From the NCBI RefSeq assembly GCF_001975225.1, contig NZ_CP019446.1, positions 49,444 to 113,443 of the forward strand: a stretch of 64,000 nucleotides of DNA, read 5' to 3'. Shown in pieces: positions 26,131 through 34,319 of this stretch. A model generated the notes under the pieces. That model saw nothing but the letters and a program-made list of their open reading frames with translations. It did no database searches and was not told where the DNA came from. The stretch is from Kosakonia cowanii JCM 10956 = DSM 18146 (GTDB taxonomy: Bacteria > Pseudomonadota > Gammaproteobacteria > Enterobacterales > Enterobacteriaceae). The stretch's first letter is position 1. Each line of letters opens with the position of its first letter. Made by a program: the position numbers and the translations under genes.

Positions 26131-26598
26131 TTAATGCCCGGAATTCGCTGAATCCCCGGCAAAAAGCGTGCTGACGAGACTTTCTCTGATCTGCTCCGGC
26201 GTCAGCGTGTCCAGATCGCGGCACTCGAAGAAGCGCCCACGGAAGCGGGCAAAAATGCTGGTCACATCCCCGCCATACCGTTCCGAAGACTTGAACGACT
26301 CACACTCACCGCTGCGGTGCCAGTCCATCGGCGGCAGCACCTCCAGCTGGTCGATGTACCGCGCCTCGCTGATTTCGCACCAGGGCTGCCGGTAACCGTC
26401 ATTCTCACGTTTCAGTGCATCCACGGTGGGGATCAGCTCCATATCGGGCATCTCCTCGCGCATCTGTGCCAGGGTCTGGCCGCCGAATGCCGAACGCCAT
26501 TCCCCGCCTGACTGCACCGCGTAAGCCCAGATGCGCGACCGCGATACCTGAAAGAAAGCCATTTCGGTGGGTCTGAGTGCTGCTTCAAGTGCTGACAT
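26131..26598 (-). CDS. Leading-region hypothetical protein (155 aa)
   Basis: The ATG at 26598 with AGGAGG upstream gives 155 aa; a longer open frame to 26913 overlaps the next gene and is rejected. The product has WAYAVQSGGEWRSAFGG near residue 28, a Trp/Cys-rich middle (QPWCEISEARYIDQLEVLPPMDWH) and RFRGRFFECRDLDTLTPEQIRE near the end. The family was not recognised with certainty. It lies between two other small genes in the cassette B unit. Confidence 0.65.
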   Translation of the reverse strand: MSALEAALRPTEMAFFQVSRSRIWAYAVQSGGEWRSAFGGQTLAQMREEMPDMELIPTVDALKRENDGYRQPWCEISEARYIDQLEVLPPMDWHRSGECESFKSSERYGGDVTSIFARFRGRFFECRDLDTLTPEQIRESLVSTLFAGDSANSGH

Positions 26599-26680
26599 TT
26601 TTCCTCCTGGTGGCAGCCTGTAGCCGCCATTTCGTTGTGTATCTGCTGCCCGGACGGGCAGCGTGGTAATGCAGAGCGAA

Positions 26681-27094
26681 TCAGTAGTTTTCTTCGTTAA
26701 TCTCTTCCAGCTTCGCTTCAAATGCCCGCTCACTTCTGTCATACGCATCGTCAGAAATATTGAAACCTGACGCCGCTGCGGCATCGTAGAAGGCCGGGCG
26801 GTGTGACAGCGGCAGTGAATTCGCGTATGAGCACGCCCTGTCCAGAAAGAAAAACTCATAAATTTCATGATGCTGTCCACACCCCTTGCTGGCAGCCTTT
26901 GAAAAAGCGTCAAGGAGTGACTTCACAGAGATGACGTCATGCTCACCTGAAGAATTGAGGTTTCTGACGAAGCCATCGCTGCGCAGGGCACTCTCCCACC
27001 ACTCAGCTGAGGCATAAACAGGACGGTTTTCGCCCCCCATCTTCCTGGAAGATTTAATCGTGGCGGTTCTGACGTTGACGTTTTGTGTGTGCAT
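26681..27094 (-). CDS. Leading-region protein headed by cassette B
   Basis: The 137-aa product starts MHTQNVNVRTA, a variant of the MRTRNVN opening at the two other cassettes, then diverges into a mixed-charge helical protein (YEFFFLDRACSYANSLPLSHRPAFYDAAAASGF). No family was recognised. It is first in a four-gene unit and begins a few bases after the cassette, so it would be the first product made after entry. Confidence 0.65.
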   Translation of the reverse strand: MHTQNVNVRTATIKSSRKMGGENRPVYASAEWWESALRSDGFVRNLNSSGEHDVISVKSLLDAFSKAASKGCGQHHEIYEFFFLDRACSYANSLPLSHRPAFYDAAAASGFNISDDAYDRSERAFEAKLEEINEENY

Positions 27095-27606
27095 TCTTTA
27101 TTTCTCCTCGTTGATGGTTAAGTCCATCTCCCTGGTGAGTTCATCGCGGCAAGGGCAAAGGAGCGACGGCGAAGGGAGGAAGGAAGGGGGCGGAGACAAA
27201 AGTTTTTGCGGCCGTTCGCAAAAAGTTTTGGCGGAGTGCATTTCACCCCCTGGATGACGACCCGACGGTGCTACAGCCAGCCCTCCGCGAAGAACGGCCA
27301 GGGAGACGGGCATCAACGCGCTGACAGAATGCACACACCCGACACGGCGGAACGGCGTGGCGACTTTAAAGCCCCGGCAGCGCCGGGGCGGTGGACGCGG
27401 CGCGACCGGACCGGTCGCAGCAGGCGGTGCCCCTGACCTTCTCCATCGGACCCTGGCGGCAGCCCGAAACCCGCAGGGGTTCGGCGGAGACCGGCGCCCG
27501 CCTGCGGGCGACAGTCGGAGCAGGGCCGACGACCCGGCCGGTACGGACGGGGAGCCGAAGGTGGCCAGTCCCTGCCCTTCCCCTTGCCCTTGTCCTTGTC
27601 CTTGCC
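27095..27606 (-). repeat. Leading-region repeat cassette B with hexamer tail
   Basis: This is the second copy of the GC-rich cassette. It keeps the TTTTTGCG/CGCAAAAA hairpin, GCCCCGGC/GCCGGGGC (27370-27388), the GCGACCG-type hairpin and the GCCCGC/GCGGGC hairpin. Its far end carries a tract of CTTGCC/CTTGTC hexamers (about 27575-27605). The remaining bases to psiA at 27659 hold nothing recognisable. Confidence 0.75.
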
Positions 27607-27658
27607 ACTGATACTGACTTCCAGGCCCCGGCGTCACCCGTCATAGTGTCTGCAGCCC

Positions 27659-28378
27659 TTATCCTGCGTGGCTCAGCTTGTCCGGCACCTGCCAGCGATC
27701 AGCAGCCTTTTCACAGGCGCTCATACCGCTCACCACATCCCTCAGCACGTTCAGTACTGACCAGAGCGGTTCATGCCGGTGCCATTCCAGCTCTGCCAGA
27801 GACGAAAAACGTTTCTGCCACTGCCAGAACTGTTCCGCCAGCTCGTACTCACGCAATTCATCAGACCAGCGCGTGTACCACGCCCCCACGTTCTCCGGTG
27901 ACCGGAAGTTCAGCTCTGTCCGGGCCTGCGCGACCAGACTCTGGTGCAGAATTTCCTCCCGGCAGAGGCATTTATTTTCACGCCGGATCGCTTTATGCAG
28001 ATGCAGTTTCCCGCGCTGATCCTTCCGGGATGCATTCCGGAACACCACGTCCGGGAACAGACATTCCTGCACCGTTGCCGGCAGCGGCGAGTGGCAGTGC
28101 TCACCCCGGCTGACCAGCAGGACTTCGAGCGCCTCCTCAAGCCTGCGCAGGGACCAGATTTTAACGTGCGGATCCCAGCCCAGCCCCGGAATGGCCTGAG
28201 CGGTGCGGCTGCTGAGACGACTTTCGCCGGTCAGCAGGCGCATGAATGCGCGTGCATGCGGGTTGTCTTCCGGCAGGCGCCTGCGGTTCTCGCGGCGCAG
28301 CTCGACCTCTGCCACCGCCTGCAGCGCAGCCTGGCGTGCCGGGTTCAGGGTAACGAGCGCGAGACTGGCGGGGATCAT
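27659..28378 (-). CDS. psiA: PsiA, SOS-inhibition leading-region protein
   Basis: The product is 239 aa, close to F PsiA in length. Shared features include an N-terminal LVTLNPARQAALQAVAEVE helix, a middle with LPATVQECLFPDVVFR, and FRSPENVGAWYTRWSDELREYELAEQFWQW near residue 155. PsiA is co-transcribed with psiB; its own activity is uncertain. The start overlaps the psiB stop by 4 bp. Confidence 0.93.
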   Translation of the reverse strand: MIPASLALVTLNPARQAALQAVAEVELRRENRRRLPEDNPHARAFMRLLTGESRLSSRTAQAIPGLGWDPHVKIWSLRRLEEALEVLLVSRGEHCHSPLPATVQECLFPDVVFRNASRKDQRGKLHLHKAIRRENKCLCREEILHQSLVAQARTELNFRSPENVGAWYTRWSDELREYELAEQFWQWQKRFSSLAELEWHRHEPLWSVLNVLRDVVSGMSACEKAADRWQVPDKLSHAG

Positions 28379-28809
28379 GACATCACCTCCGCATTCATCA
28401 GTTCAGCGATGGTGGCCGCAGAGCAGTTAAAACGGTGCAGTCCGGCAACCTGCGCCAGCAGGGCGCTGACGGCCACCGGGTCATGCCTGTCGCGCTGCGA
28501 CAGGATCCTTACCAGCCCCCCGTCTGCCGCCAGCAGGAACAGTGTCCAGGCCGGGAGCATTTCACCGGGGCTGCACAGGCAGAGAAAGTAACGGTCCGAC
28601 CGGTCCGGGGCGAAGCGCAACTGGACAGGAAACTGGCCGCCGAACTCACCGCGGTATTCGGCATTCACGCGCCAGCCTGGCGGAACCGGGATGGTGTTCA
28701 TCACGGCGTCGCTCAGCTGGCGACGTTCTTCATCACCACTTTCCCGGACGGCTTCCAGCTCCGCGGGGATCATGCTGTTGAGGACTGCGGGGGTATATTT
28801 CATGCTCAT
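28375..28809 (-). CDS. psiB: PsiB, RecA-binding SOS inhibitor
   Basis: The 144-aa product equals F PsiB in length and keeps its signatures: ERRQLSDAVM, EYRGEFGGQFPVQLRF and LCLCSPGE. PsiB binds RecA and blocks filament formation, damping the SOS response as single-stranded plasmid enters. Together with a LexA-controlled umuDC on the same plasmid, this implies SOS control at different phases of plasmid life. Confidence 0.95.
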   Translation of the reverse strand: MSMKYTPAVLNSMIPAELEAVRESGDEERRQLSDAVMNTIPVPPGWRVNAEYRGEFGGQFPVQLRFAPDRSDRYFLCLCSPGEMLPAWTLFLLAADGGLVRILSQRDRHDPVAVSALLAQVAGLHRFNCSAATIAELMNAEVMS

Positions 28810-28851
28810 GGTCGTTTTCCCGGTTGCCCCGGCGGGGCAACCGTCTCCTGG

Positions 28852-30858
28852 TTATGCGGCGTTGTGGTCAGCAGTGTCGTCAGCGGTGTCGTTCAGCGTC
28901 GCCGGAACATCCGGCTGCGGGCGGGTCATCCAGTCCGGCACCCAGCGGGTTTCCGCGAGGGTGGCGGCAGCCAGCTTCGCGGCCTCGCCTTTTTTCAGCT
29001 TCATCGCCTCGCGGGCGCGGTCCTGATGCCCGGCCTCTGCCAGCGCGTCGCCGATCTGATCCTTGCTGATGCTGCCAAAGTAGTCCGCATCCGGCTGCCA
29101 CCAGTCGCGCAGGTCGAAGTCCAGCGCGGATTCAAGGGTCTCCAGACTGCTGTCGCCGGTGCGTCCGTACTGCCGTTCCTGCACCCCGTTGATACCGGAT
29201 GCCACGCAGTAGCTCAGGAGGGTATGAAGCTGCTCTGTGGAGAGATCCAGCATGGTGCGAAAATCCGTTTCCCACAGCGGCGGCAGGGTCAGCAGCAGCG
29301 CCCCCTTCATGTCCTGCATCACGCGCCAGCCAGCGCCCTGCTTACCTGACGGCGCATCTGACGTGAGGGACCAGGTGCAGTCGCGGATGCTGACACCGAG
29401 GGGAGCCTGAACCCTGCCCCCGATCCTGCCGAAGACGTTACGGCAGAGCGTCCAGGTCAGCAGGGCCAGCGCCACATGCGGTCTGCCGGACAGTGCAGCC
29501 TGCACCGCCAGGGTACGTTCGGAGGACATGGCCCGGACCAGTTTCTCGGAGAAGGCATCTGCCGGGATGCCGGGGGTTCTGATGGTGATCACGCGGTCTG
29601 TCGCAGGGTCTGTTGCCGGGAGTTCGTCTTCTTCAGCCCCGTTTTCCTGAGCAGGCTCGACGCGTTTTACGCCACGCTGAATGCAGAAGCCGCCGGATTC
29701 AAAGGAGACCACCACGCCGTGTGCCGCCTTATAGGCCGGGGTGAAAAGTCGCGCGCGCGCCGCACTCTCAATATCCTCGATACGCTGCTGAAGCGCGTTT
29801 TCGTCCTCTTCGGTTTCGCTCTCCAGTAACTTCTGCTCAAGACCGACCACCGTGGCCCTTTCCTCGTCAGTCAGTTCAGGCTCAGGCAGACACACGCGCA
29901 GGGTCTGTGCATCACGGAGCGTGATTTCATCCATCCGGCTTTCACTCCATGCCCAGCCCTCTTCGCGCTGAAGTCGCGCCGCCTCGGCAGCCAGTTTGTC
30001 GAGCAGCAGCCGCTGCGTCAGGAGGCGATCAGCAAACCCCTGGCCTTCGTCACTGAACAGGTCACGATCAACCACCCCTCCGGCCGCCACGTAGGCGTCC
30101 TCCCCGACGAACCGGAACGCGGCAGAAGCCATGTCCATTTTGATGCTGTTCACCTGCCCCTTCAGCCACCCTGCCGACGGCATACCGCTACCAAAAGCCT
30201 CTTTCGCACTGTTCCAGATGTCCACCTGGCGGGCATGATCATGTTCAAGTGTCATCACCTGACACAGCTCCAGGGTAATGCGGTCGTGCATCAGTTCCTC
30301 AATCAGCGCCGGGGCGAGATTCGCCAGGCTGAGGATGCGCTGGACGTGACGGGCAGTGAAGCCAAAGAGATCGCCGATCTGCGCCGGGGTGGATCCCTGC
30401 TCTGCCATCCTGCGGAACCCGGTCACCTGCTCTGCCGGGTGCATTTTGCGGCTTTTTTCGTTTTCAGCCATCGAGGCCGCGACCGCCAGATGCGCCGGGA
30501 TACGTTTGACCGGGACGAACGGCTCATCAGCCCCGGTGAAGCCTTCCGCGACGAGTACACCCGTCGCGCGGGTGCGCCCGCTGCCGCACACCACACCGAG
30601 CAGGCCGTCCGGATGGTCGACAACGACCAGGTTATGCAGGAACCCCAGCGCCTTAATGCTGGCGGCATACCCGGCGATTTCCTCGTCGGTATGGGGCACG
30701 ATGCGGACGTTATAGTCCGAACGGGTCAGGCGGGAATACGGCACGTATTCCACGGGTGCCTGTTGCAGGGCGGCCTCAACGGCTGCCGGCGCGGCGGCGG
30801 CTTTTTTCGTACGGGCTTTGCGTGTGGCGGGTTTCGCCGTAGTATGGGTGGTGACCAT
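28852..30858 (-). CDS. Large ParB/Spo0J-domain leading-region protein (YubM-like)
   Basis: The 668-aa product starts with a Lys/Ala-rich tail, then a ParB N-terminal nuclease-like domain (about residues 38-140, with NVRIVPHTDEEIAGYAASIK and VVCGSGRTRATG). A helix-turn-helix follows (TPAQIGDLFGFTARHVQRIL) and a long C-terminal region. Homologues are widespread in F and IncI leading regions beside psiAB. It is unlikely to be the partition ParB, which is encoded at 42.5 kb. F carries ssb near here, and no ssb is visible in this copy. Confidence 0.88.
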   Translation of the reverse strand: MVTTHTTAKPATRKARTKKAAAAPAAVEAALQQAPVEYVPYSRLTRSDYNVRIVPHTDEEIAGYAASIKALGFLHNLVVVDHPDGLLGVVCGSGRTRATGVLVAEGFTGADEPFVPVKRIPAHLAVAASMAENEKSRKMHPAEQVTGFRRMAEQGSTPAQIGDLFGFTARHVQRILSLANLAPALIEELMHDRITLELCQVMTLEHDHARQVDIWNSAKEAFGSGMPSAGWLKGQVNSIKMDMASAAFRFVGEDAYVAAGGVVDRDLFSDEGQGFADRLLTQRLLLDKLAAEAARLQREEGWAWSESRMDEITLRDAQTLRVCLPEPELTDEERATVVGLEQKLLESETEEDENALQQRIEDIESAARARLFTPAYKAAHGVVVSFESGGFCIQRGVKRVEPAQENGAEEDELPATDPATDRVITIRTPGIPADAFSEKLVRAMSSERTLAVQAALSGRPHVALALLTWTLCRNVFGRIGGRVQAPLGVSIRDCTWSLTSDAPSGKQGAGWRVMQDMKGALLLTLPPLWETDFRTMLDLSTEQLHTLLSYCVASGINGVQERQYGRTGDSSLETLESALDFDLRDWWQPDADYFGSISKDQIGDALAEAGHQDRAREAMKLKKGEAAKLAAATLAETRWVPDWMTRPQPDVPATLNDTADDTADHNAA

Positions 30859-30929
30859 TATTGTTACCTCTTCAGTTGCGGTGGTGGTTATGCCGTGGCC
30901 GGATATCCCCCTCCGGTCACGGCGCTTAA

Positions 30930-31217
30930 TCAGTCGTGGTTTCGCTGCACATCGCGCAGCCGGTTTTCAAGCGTGGCCAGAAACGCCGGCTCAAAAGACC
31001 ATGCATGCCAGACAAGGCGGCCAAACTGGCGTATCTCGACCTGTACATCCCCGCGTGATGATGCCCGTGCGGTAAAGACGGTCACGCCGTCCTGTAACCG
31101 GCGATACCGGGCGATCAGCGCCTTCGCCTGTAAAGCGATGTCTTCCTGCATGTTTTGATCACATCTTCCGGCGGTTTCTCCTCCGGCGGTCTTGCCGTTG
31201 ACGTTTCGTGTGCGCAT
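30930..31217 (-). CDS. Leading-region protein with shared N-terminal peptide (cassette C)
   Basis: The 95-aa product begins with the same 18 residues as the protein at 24466-24747 and continues into an unrelated body (a helix ALIARYRRLQD, then VFTARASSRGDVQVEIRQFGRLVWHAW). No family was recognised. It starts the transcript that continues into the ParB-like gene, psiB and psiA. Confidence 0.7.
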   Translation of the reverse strand: MRTRNVNGKTAGGETAGRCDQNMQEDIALQAKALIARYRRLQDGVTVFTARASSRGDVQVEIRQFGRLVWHAWSFEPAFLATLENRLRDVQRNHD

Positions 31218-31720
31218 TCTGGTTTTCTCCTGTGGTGATGGTTACTCCATCTCCCTGGCTGGTACTCTCGCGGCAAAGGGCAAGGGAGCGACGGCAGACG
31301 AATGCACGCACGGGTGTCGGCAAAGCCGCAGCGCAAGCGAGCCGGATTTTCGGCGAGTGCGAACGGGTGCAGACGACAGCGCCAGGGGCGCGGCCCTTGC
31401 GGGCAGGCGGATGACGGTGCTACAGACAGCCCTCCGCGTGAGTGCCGGCAAGGGGGTGGCATCACCACGCTGAGAGAATGCGCGCACCCGACACGGCGGA
31501 ACGACGTGGCGACTTTAAAGCACCGGCAACGCCGGGGCGGTGGACGCGGCGCGACCGGTACGGTCGCAGCAGGCGGTGCCCCTGACCTTCTCCATCGGAC
31601 CCTGGCGAAGCCCGAAACCCGCAGGGGTTCGGCCGGAGACCGGAGCCCGCCTGCGGGCGACAGTCGGAGCAGGGCCGACGACCCGGCCGGTACGGACGGG
31701 GAGCCGAAGGTGGCCTGTTC
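31218..31720 (-). repeat. Leading-region repeat cassette C (variant)
   Basis: This is the third copy of the cassette. The first 75 bp and the part from about 31408 onward match cassettes A and B, but roughly 110 bp in between (about 31296-31405) are replaced by unrelated GC-rich DNA. The TTTTTGCG hairpin is therefore lost. The GCGACCG and GCCCGC hairpins remain. It heads the psiAB unit. Confidence 0.72.
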
Positions 31721-32044
31721 CGTATCCTCTTTTGTTTTTCCGGTGTCCGGTTTTTACCCGCGCAGTTGCTGCACAACTTCACTTTCTCGTTCACCCGCAC
31801 CCGCACCCGCACCCGCACCCGCACCCGCACCCGCACCCGCACCCGCAGGATGAAAATCTTTTTGCTGAAGATGGCCAGACTTTTTTTGCCGGAAGAGAGG
31901 CTCGGGACAGGGAGGCGCTGCGCCGCAGGCGCGGGGCCTCCCTTCCCGGCAGCCCGCAGGGCTGCAGAGGCTTTTGCGCGCGGCCAGACCGTCGCCGGAC
32001 GCCGCAAAGGGCACGGTAAGGGGGCGCTCACGCCCCCGGTTTTG
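31721..32044. other. Gene-free interval downstream of klcA
   Basis: It contains the CACCCG hexamer array, a GC-rich stretch with several hairpins (for example around CGCTGCGCCGCAGGCGCGG at 31917) and GGGGGCG/CGCCCCC near 32022-32039 followed by GGTTTT. The last could terminate rightward transcripts. Long frames across this part follow from the repeat composition and are not credited. Confidence 0.5.
31792..31847. repeat. Tandem hexamer array (CACCCG x 9)
   Basis: Nine uninterrupted copies of CACCCG plus two extra bases form a perfect microsatellite. It lies about 75 bp beyond the end of cassette C. Cassettes A and B also end in short CTTGCC-type hexamer tracts, so such arrays recur at this border. 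A 6-bp unit changes length without altering any frame; no gene is seen to use it. Confidence 0.9.
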
Positions 32045-32476
32045 TCAGTCCAGCGCGCGGAAGATATAGTCTGCCTCAAAGTGGGTTTCAACCCAGGCCA
32101 TCAGCTGGCCGTAACGCTGGCAGAAGAGGTGACACAACTCCTCCTGATCGTGGTGGTGATGAACAAACGTCCGGTGACTGAGCACCAGAGCGGTAATGAT
32201 GATCCCCGCCGCCTCCGCGCTGAGTTCGCACTCAAAGCCGTTATGCGGGTTGCTGAAAAACGCGGAATCCATCTCCGGCACCATAAAGCCGCCGCCACCC
32301 GGCAGGCGGTAAAATTCCCAGCTCCCGCCCTGATAGTTATCAATGTATTTCGTGGCGTAGCCATAGACTGAGGACTCGCTCATCACGAAATCCCGTCCGA
32401 AAAGGGCCGGTAAAAATGTCAGTCGTTGTGCGCCCCTGAGCAGAACCGCCTCTGTATGCATTGCCTTTGTATTCAT
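32045..32476 (-). CDS. klcA: KlcA/ArdB-family antirestriction protein
   Basis: The ATG at 32476 with GGAGG upstream gives 143 aa. The family is recognisable from RLTFLPALFGRDFVMSESSVYGYATKYIDNYQGGSWEFYRLPGGGGFMVP. ArdB/KlcA proteins protect incoming plasmid DNA from type I restriction without being simple DNA mimics. It is headed by a copy of the second repeat family, in keeping with early expression on entry. Confidence 0.93.
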   Translation of the reverse strand: MNTKAMHTEAVLLRGAQRLTFLPALFGRDFVMSESSVYGYATKYIDNYQGGSWEFYRLPGGGGFMVPEMDSAFFSNPHNGFECELSAEAAGIIITALVLSHRTFVHHHHDQEELCHLFCQRYGQLMAWVETHFEADYIFRALD

Positions 32477-32529
32477 CACATCCTCCGTCGTTAAAGTGGT
32501 GTACAGATCCGGCTTTTGCCGTGCCGACA

Positions 32530-32760
32530 CGTCAGCCCGACTTCGAGCGAAGGATGCAAGGGAAGCACCGCAGGCCGCAGCGCAGATAAAAAGCGAGGGG
32601 TGGCTGGACGGTTATCCCGCGAAAAATGAGCGGGATAACGACGGGAAGACGCCACTCAGTCATTCGTAACACTGCGACCGGGCGAGGATGAAGCCCTTGC
32701 ATCCTGAGCGTTCGGGCTAAAGTAGAGGCACGGCAAATGCCGTAAACCGCACCTTTCGTC
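32530..32760 (-). repeat. Second-family repeat cassette, copy a (upstream of klcA)
   Basis: This copy shares GGGCGAGGATGA, CCCTTGCA and AGGCACGGCA in order with copies at 34320-34640 and 35940-36290, though it is the most diverged. A perfect hairpin TTATCCCGC/GCGGGATAA spans 32612-32638. It carries no gene. The remaining bases to 32860 are the upstream region of the + strand peptidase gene. Confidence 0.6.
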
Positions 32761-32860
32761 AGTGGTTTTCAGCGCAACGAAGTCAGAAGCCTGATCAGGT
32801 CATAAACTGGGGGGTTGGCAATGTGCACATATTTATGGACTATCGATTTAAACCTGACAC

Positions 32861-33910
32861 ATGGACTTCAATATGATGACCCGTATTCCCCGCAGGCTGG
32901 CTCCCGGGGACCTGATTGCTGTTACGGCTCCCTCCTCAGGAGTACCGCAGCACCTGCATACACGGCTGGAACATGCCATTAATAATCTTAAGAAGAGAGG
33001 CTTCAGAGTCCGGGAGGGCGAATGCCTTCGCTCGCAACACAAGAATAAAAGCGCGTGCAAAGTCACACGCGCAAAGGAATTAATGGCCTGCCTGACTGAC
33101 CCCGATGTACAGGCGGTTATGCCGCCATGGGGAGGTGACTTAGCTATTGAGCTACTTGAGTTGATGGATTTCGAACTGCTACGCAAAACAGACCCGAAGT
33201 GGTTCGTTGGATTTTCTGATCTGAGCACTCTGCATTTACCTTTAGTCACGCTATCTGGCTGGGCGACCTTACATGGCCCAAACCTTATGGATCTTGGTGC
33301 CAGCAATCCGGATTCCACGACAAAGGCAGTGTGGGACATTCTGGAGGCAGAAAAGCGACAGATAATTGAACAATGCTCATCGGAAGCTTATCAAAATGAA
33401 GAAAATCAGTGGGGAACTTCCGGCGATGCTCCGTTTAATCTGACGCAACGTACAGTATGGAAAAATCTCAATGATGTGGCATCTTCAGTCCGTTTCAAGG
33501 GAAGAATGATAGGAGGTTGCCTTGAGATAATATCCAGATTAGCGGGTACACCTTTCGGCGATATTCAGACGTTTAAAGAGCGGTACAAAGATGAAGGTGT
33601 AATTCTTTATTTTGAGAATGTTGAGATGGGACCATGTGAAATGACGAGAGCATTATTCAGTCTGCGCTTACAGGGTTGGTTCAATAATCTGAATGGTATT
33701 TTAATTGGAAGGAGCGCAGCCCCGGATGCAGATGACACCACAAAGCATAACTATGTTGATGCACTCAGGGCTTCGCTCAGTGATCTTCCTGTCACGGTGC
33801 TTTACGATGTGGATATAGGTCATGTACCTCCCCAGGTCTCTATCCTTAATGGTGTCCATGCAACAGTAAATTTTGCAGATGGTAGAGGGTCAATAACTCA
33901 GCAATTGTAA
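32861..33910 (+). CDS. S66 peptidase, MccF-like (microcin C self-immunity type)
   Basis: The 349-aa product fits the LD-carboxypeptidase/MccF family (S66). The candidate triad is Ser119 in GFSDLSTLH, Glu252 in LYFENVEM and His321 in VDIGHVPPQ, spaced as in MccF. Other family marks are DLIAVTAPSSG at the start and VMPPWGGD near residue 87. MccF cleaves processed microcin C-type aminoacyl-nucleotides and so confers resistance; substrate here is inferred. It runs opposite to its neighbours, is AT-richer than they are, and splits the leading region, all signs of later insertion. No strong ribosome site precedes the ATG. Confidence 0.88.
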   Translation: MDFNMMTRIPRRLAPGDLIAVTAPSSGVPQHLHTRLEHAINNLKKRGFRVREGECLRSQHKNKSACKVTRAKELMACLTDPDVQAVMPPWGGDLAIELLELMDFELLRKTDPKWFVGFSDLSTLHLPLVTLSGWATLHGPNLMDLGASNPDSTTKAVWDILEAEKRQIIEQCSSEAYQNEENQWGTSGDAPFNLTQRTVWKNLNDVASSVRFKGRMIGGCLEIISRLAGTPFGDIQTFKERYKDEGVILYFENVEMGPCEMTRALFSLRLQGWFNNLNGILIGRSAAPDADDTTKHNYVDALRASLSDLPVTVLYDVDIGHVPPQVSILNGVHATVNFADGRGSITQQL

Positions 33911-34078
33911 TTGCACATTCCTGGATAGTTAGTCATCAAGGTCGGCAATTGCCGTTGCGGCACGGACTGAAGCCCCGGCCCGGTGAGCCGGGCCAGTGAA
34001 TGCGGAGTGCAACGACCGCCTTATTGCAGAACAGGCGACCGCGCCGGCGGTCACCTGGTATTACTGCCCGGTCATCCG

Positions 34079-34315
34079 TTACGGGCGTGCACCGGTGACA
34101 TACACAAAACCGCTTTCAGGGACAGTCACCGCGTCCGGCCACCCGTTCAGCATCCAGAGGCAGACCGTTTCACCCGGACTCTCCATCATCAGGCAGACAG
34201 CCCCCTGCGGCTGGAGATAACTGCCGGGATGGCGGTGCGTACCGGGGCAGCGAAGGATATGGCAGAGCAGATCCATCATCTGGCTGAGGGTCAGATCGTT
34301 AATGATTTCGTTCAC
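34079..34315 (-). CDS. Small leading-region protein, likely paralogue of the 24466 gene
   Basis: A GTG at 34315 preceded by GGAG gives 78 aa; the longer frame upstream runs through the repeat cassette and is rejected. NDLTLSQMMDLL, PQGAV and VCLWMLNGWP align by eye with LTDSQILDLF, PPGAV and YAVWLLKNIP of the 93-aa protein at 24466. The function is unknown. It is the only gene of its unit. Confidence 0.6.
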   Translation of the reverse strand: MNEIINDLTLSQMMDLLCHILRCPGTHRHPGSYLQPQGAVCLMMESPGETVCLWMLNGWPDAVTVPESGFVYVTGARP

Positions 34316-34319
34316 GTTT

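Noticed and set aside
26599..26913. N-terminal extension of the 155-aa leading-region protein
   Set aside because: It overlaps the next gene's end in another frame, and the internal ATG at 26598 has a consensus AGGAGG.
27391..28113. Long plus-strand frames across cassette B and psiA
   Set aside because: They arise from GC-rich repeats and the antisense of psiA; no ribosome site or family likeness.
31792..31847. CRISPR-like array
   Set aside because: The repeats are 6 bp without spacers, so it is a microsatellite.
31462..32091. Minus frame (209 aa) through cassette C and the hexamer array
   Set aside because: Composition is dominated by Arg/Val/Pro from repeats; similar frames appear in all cassette copies.
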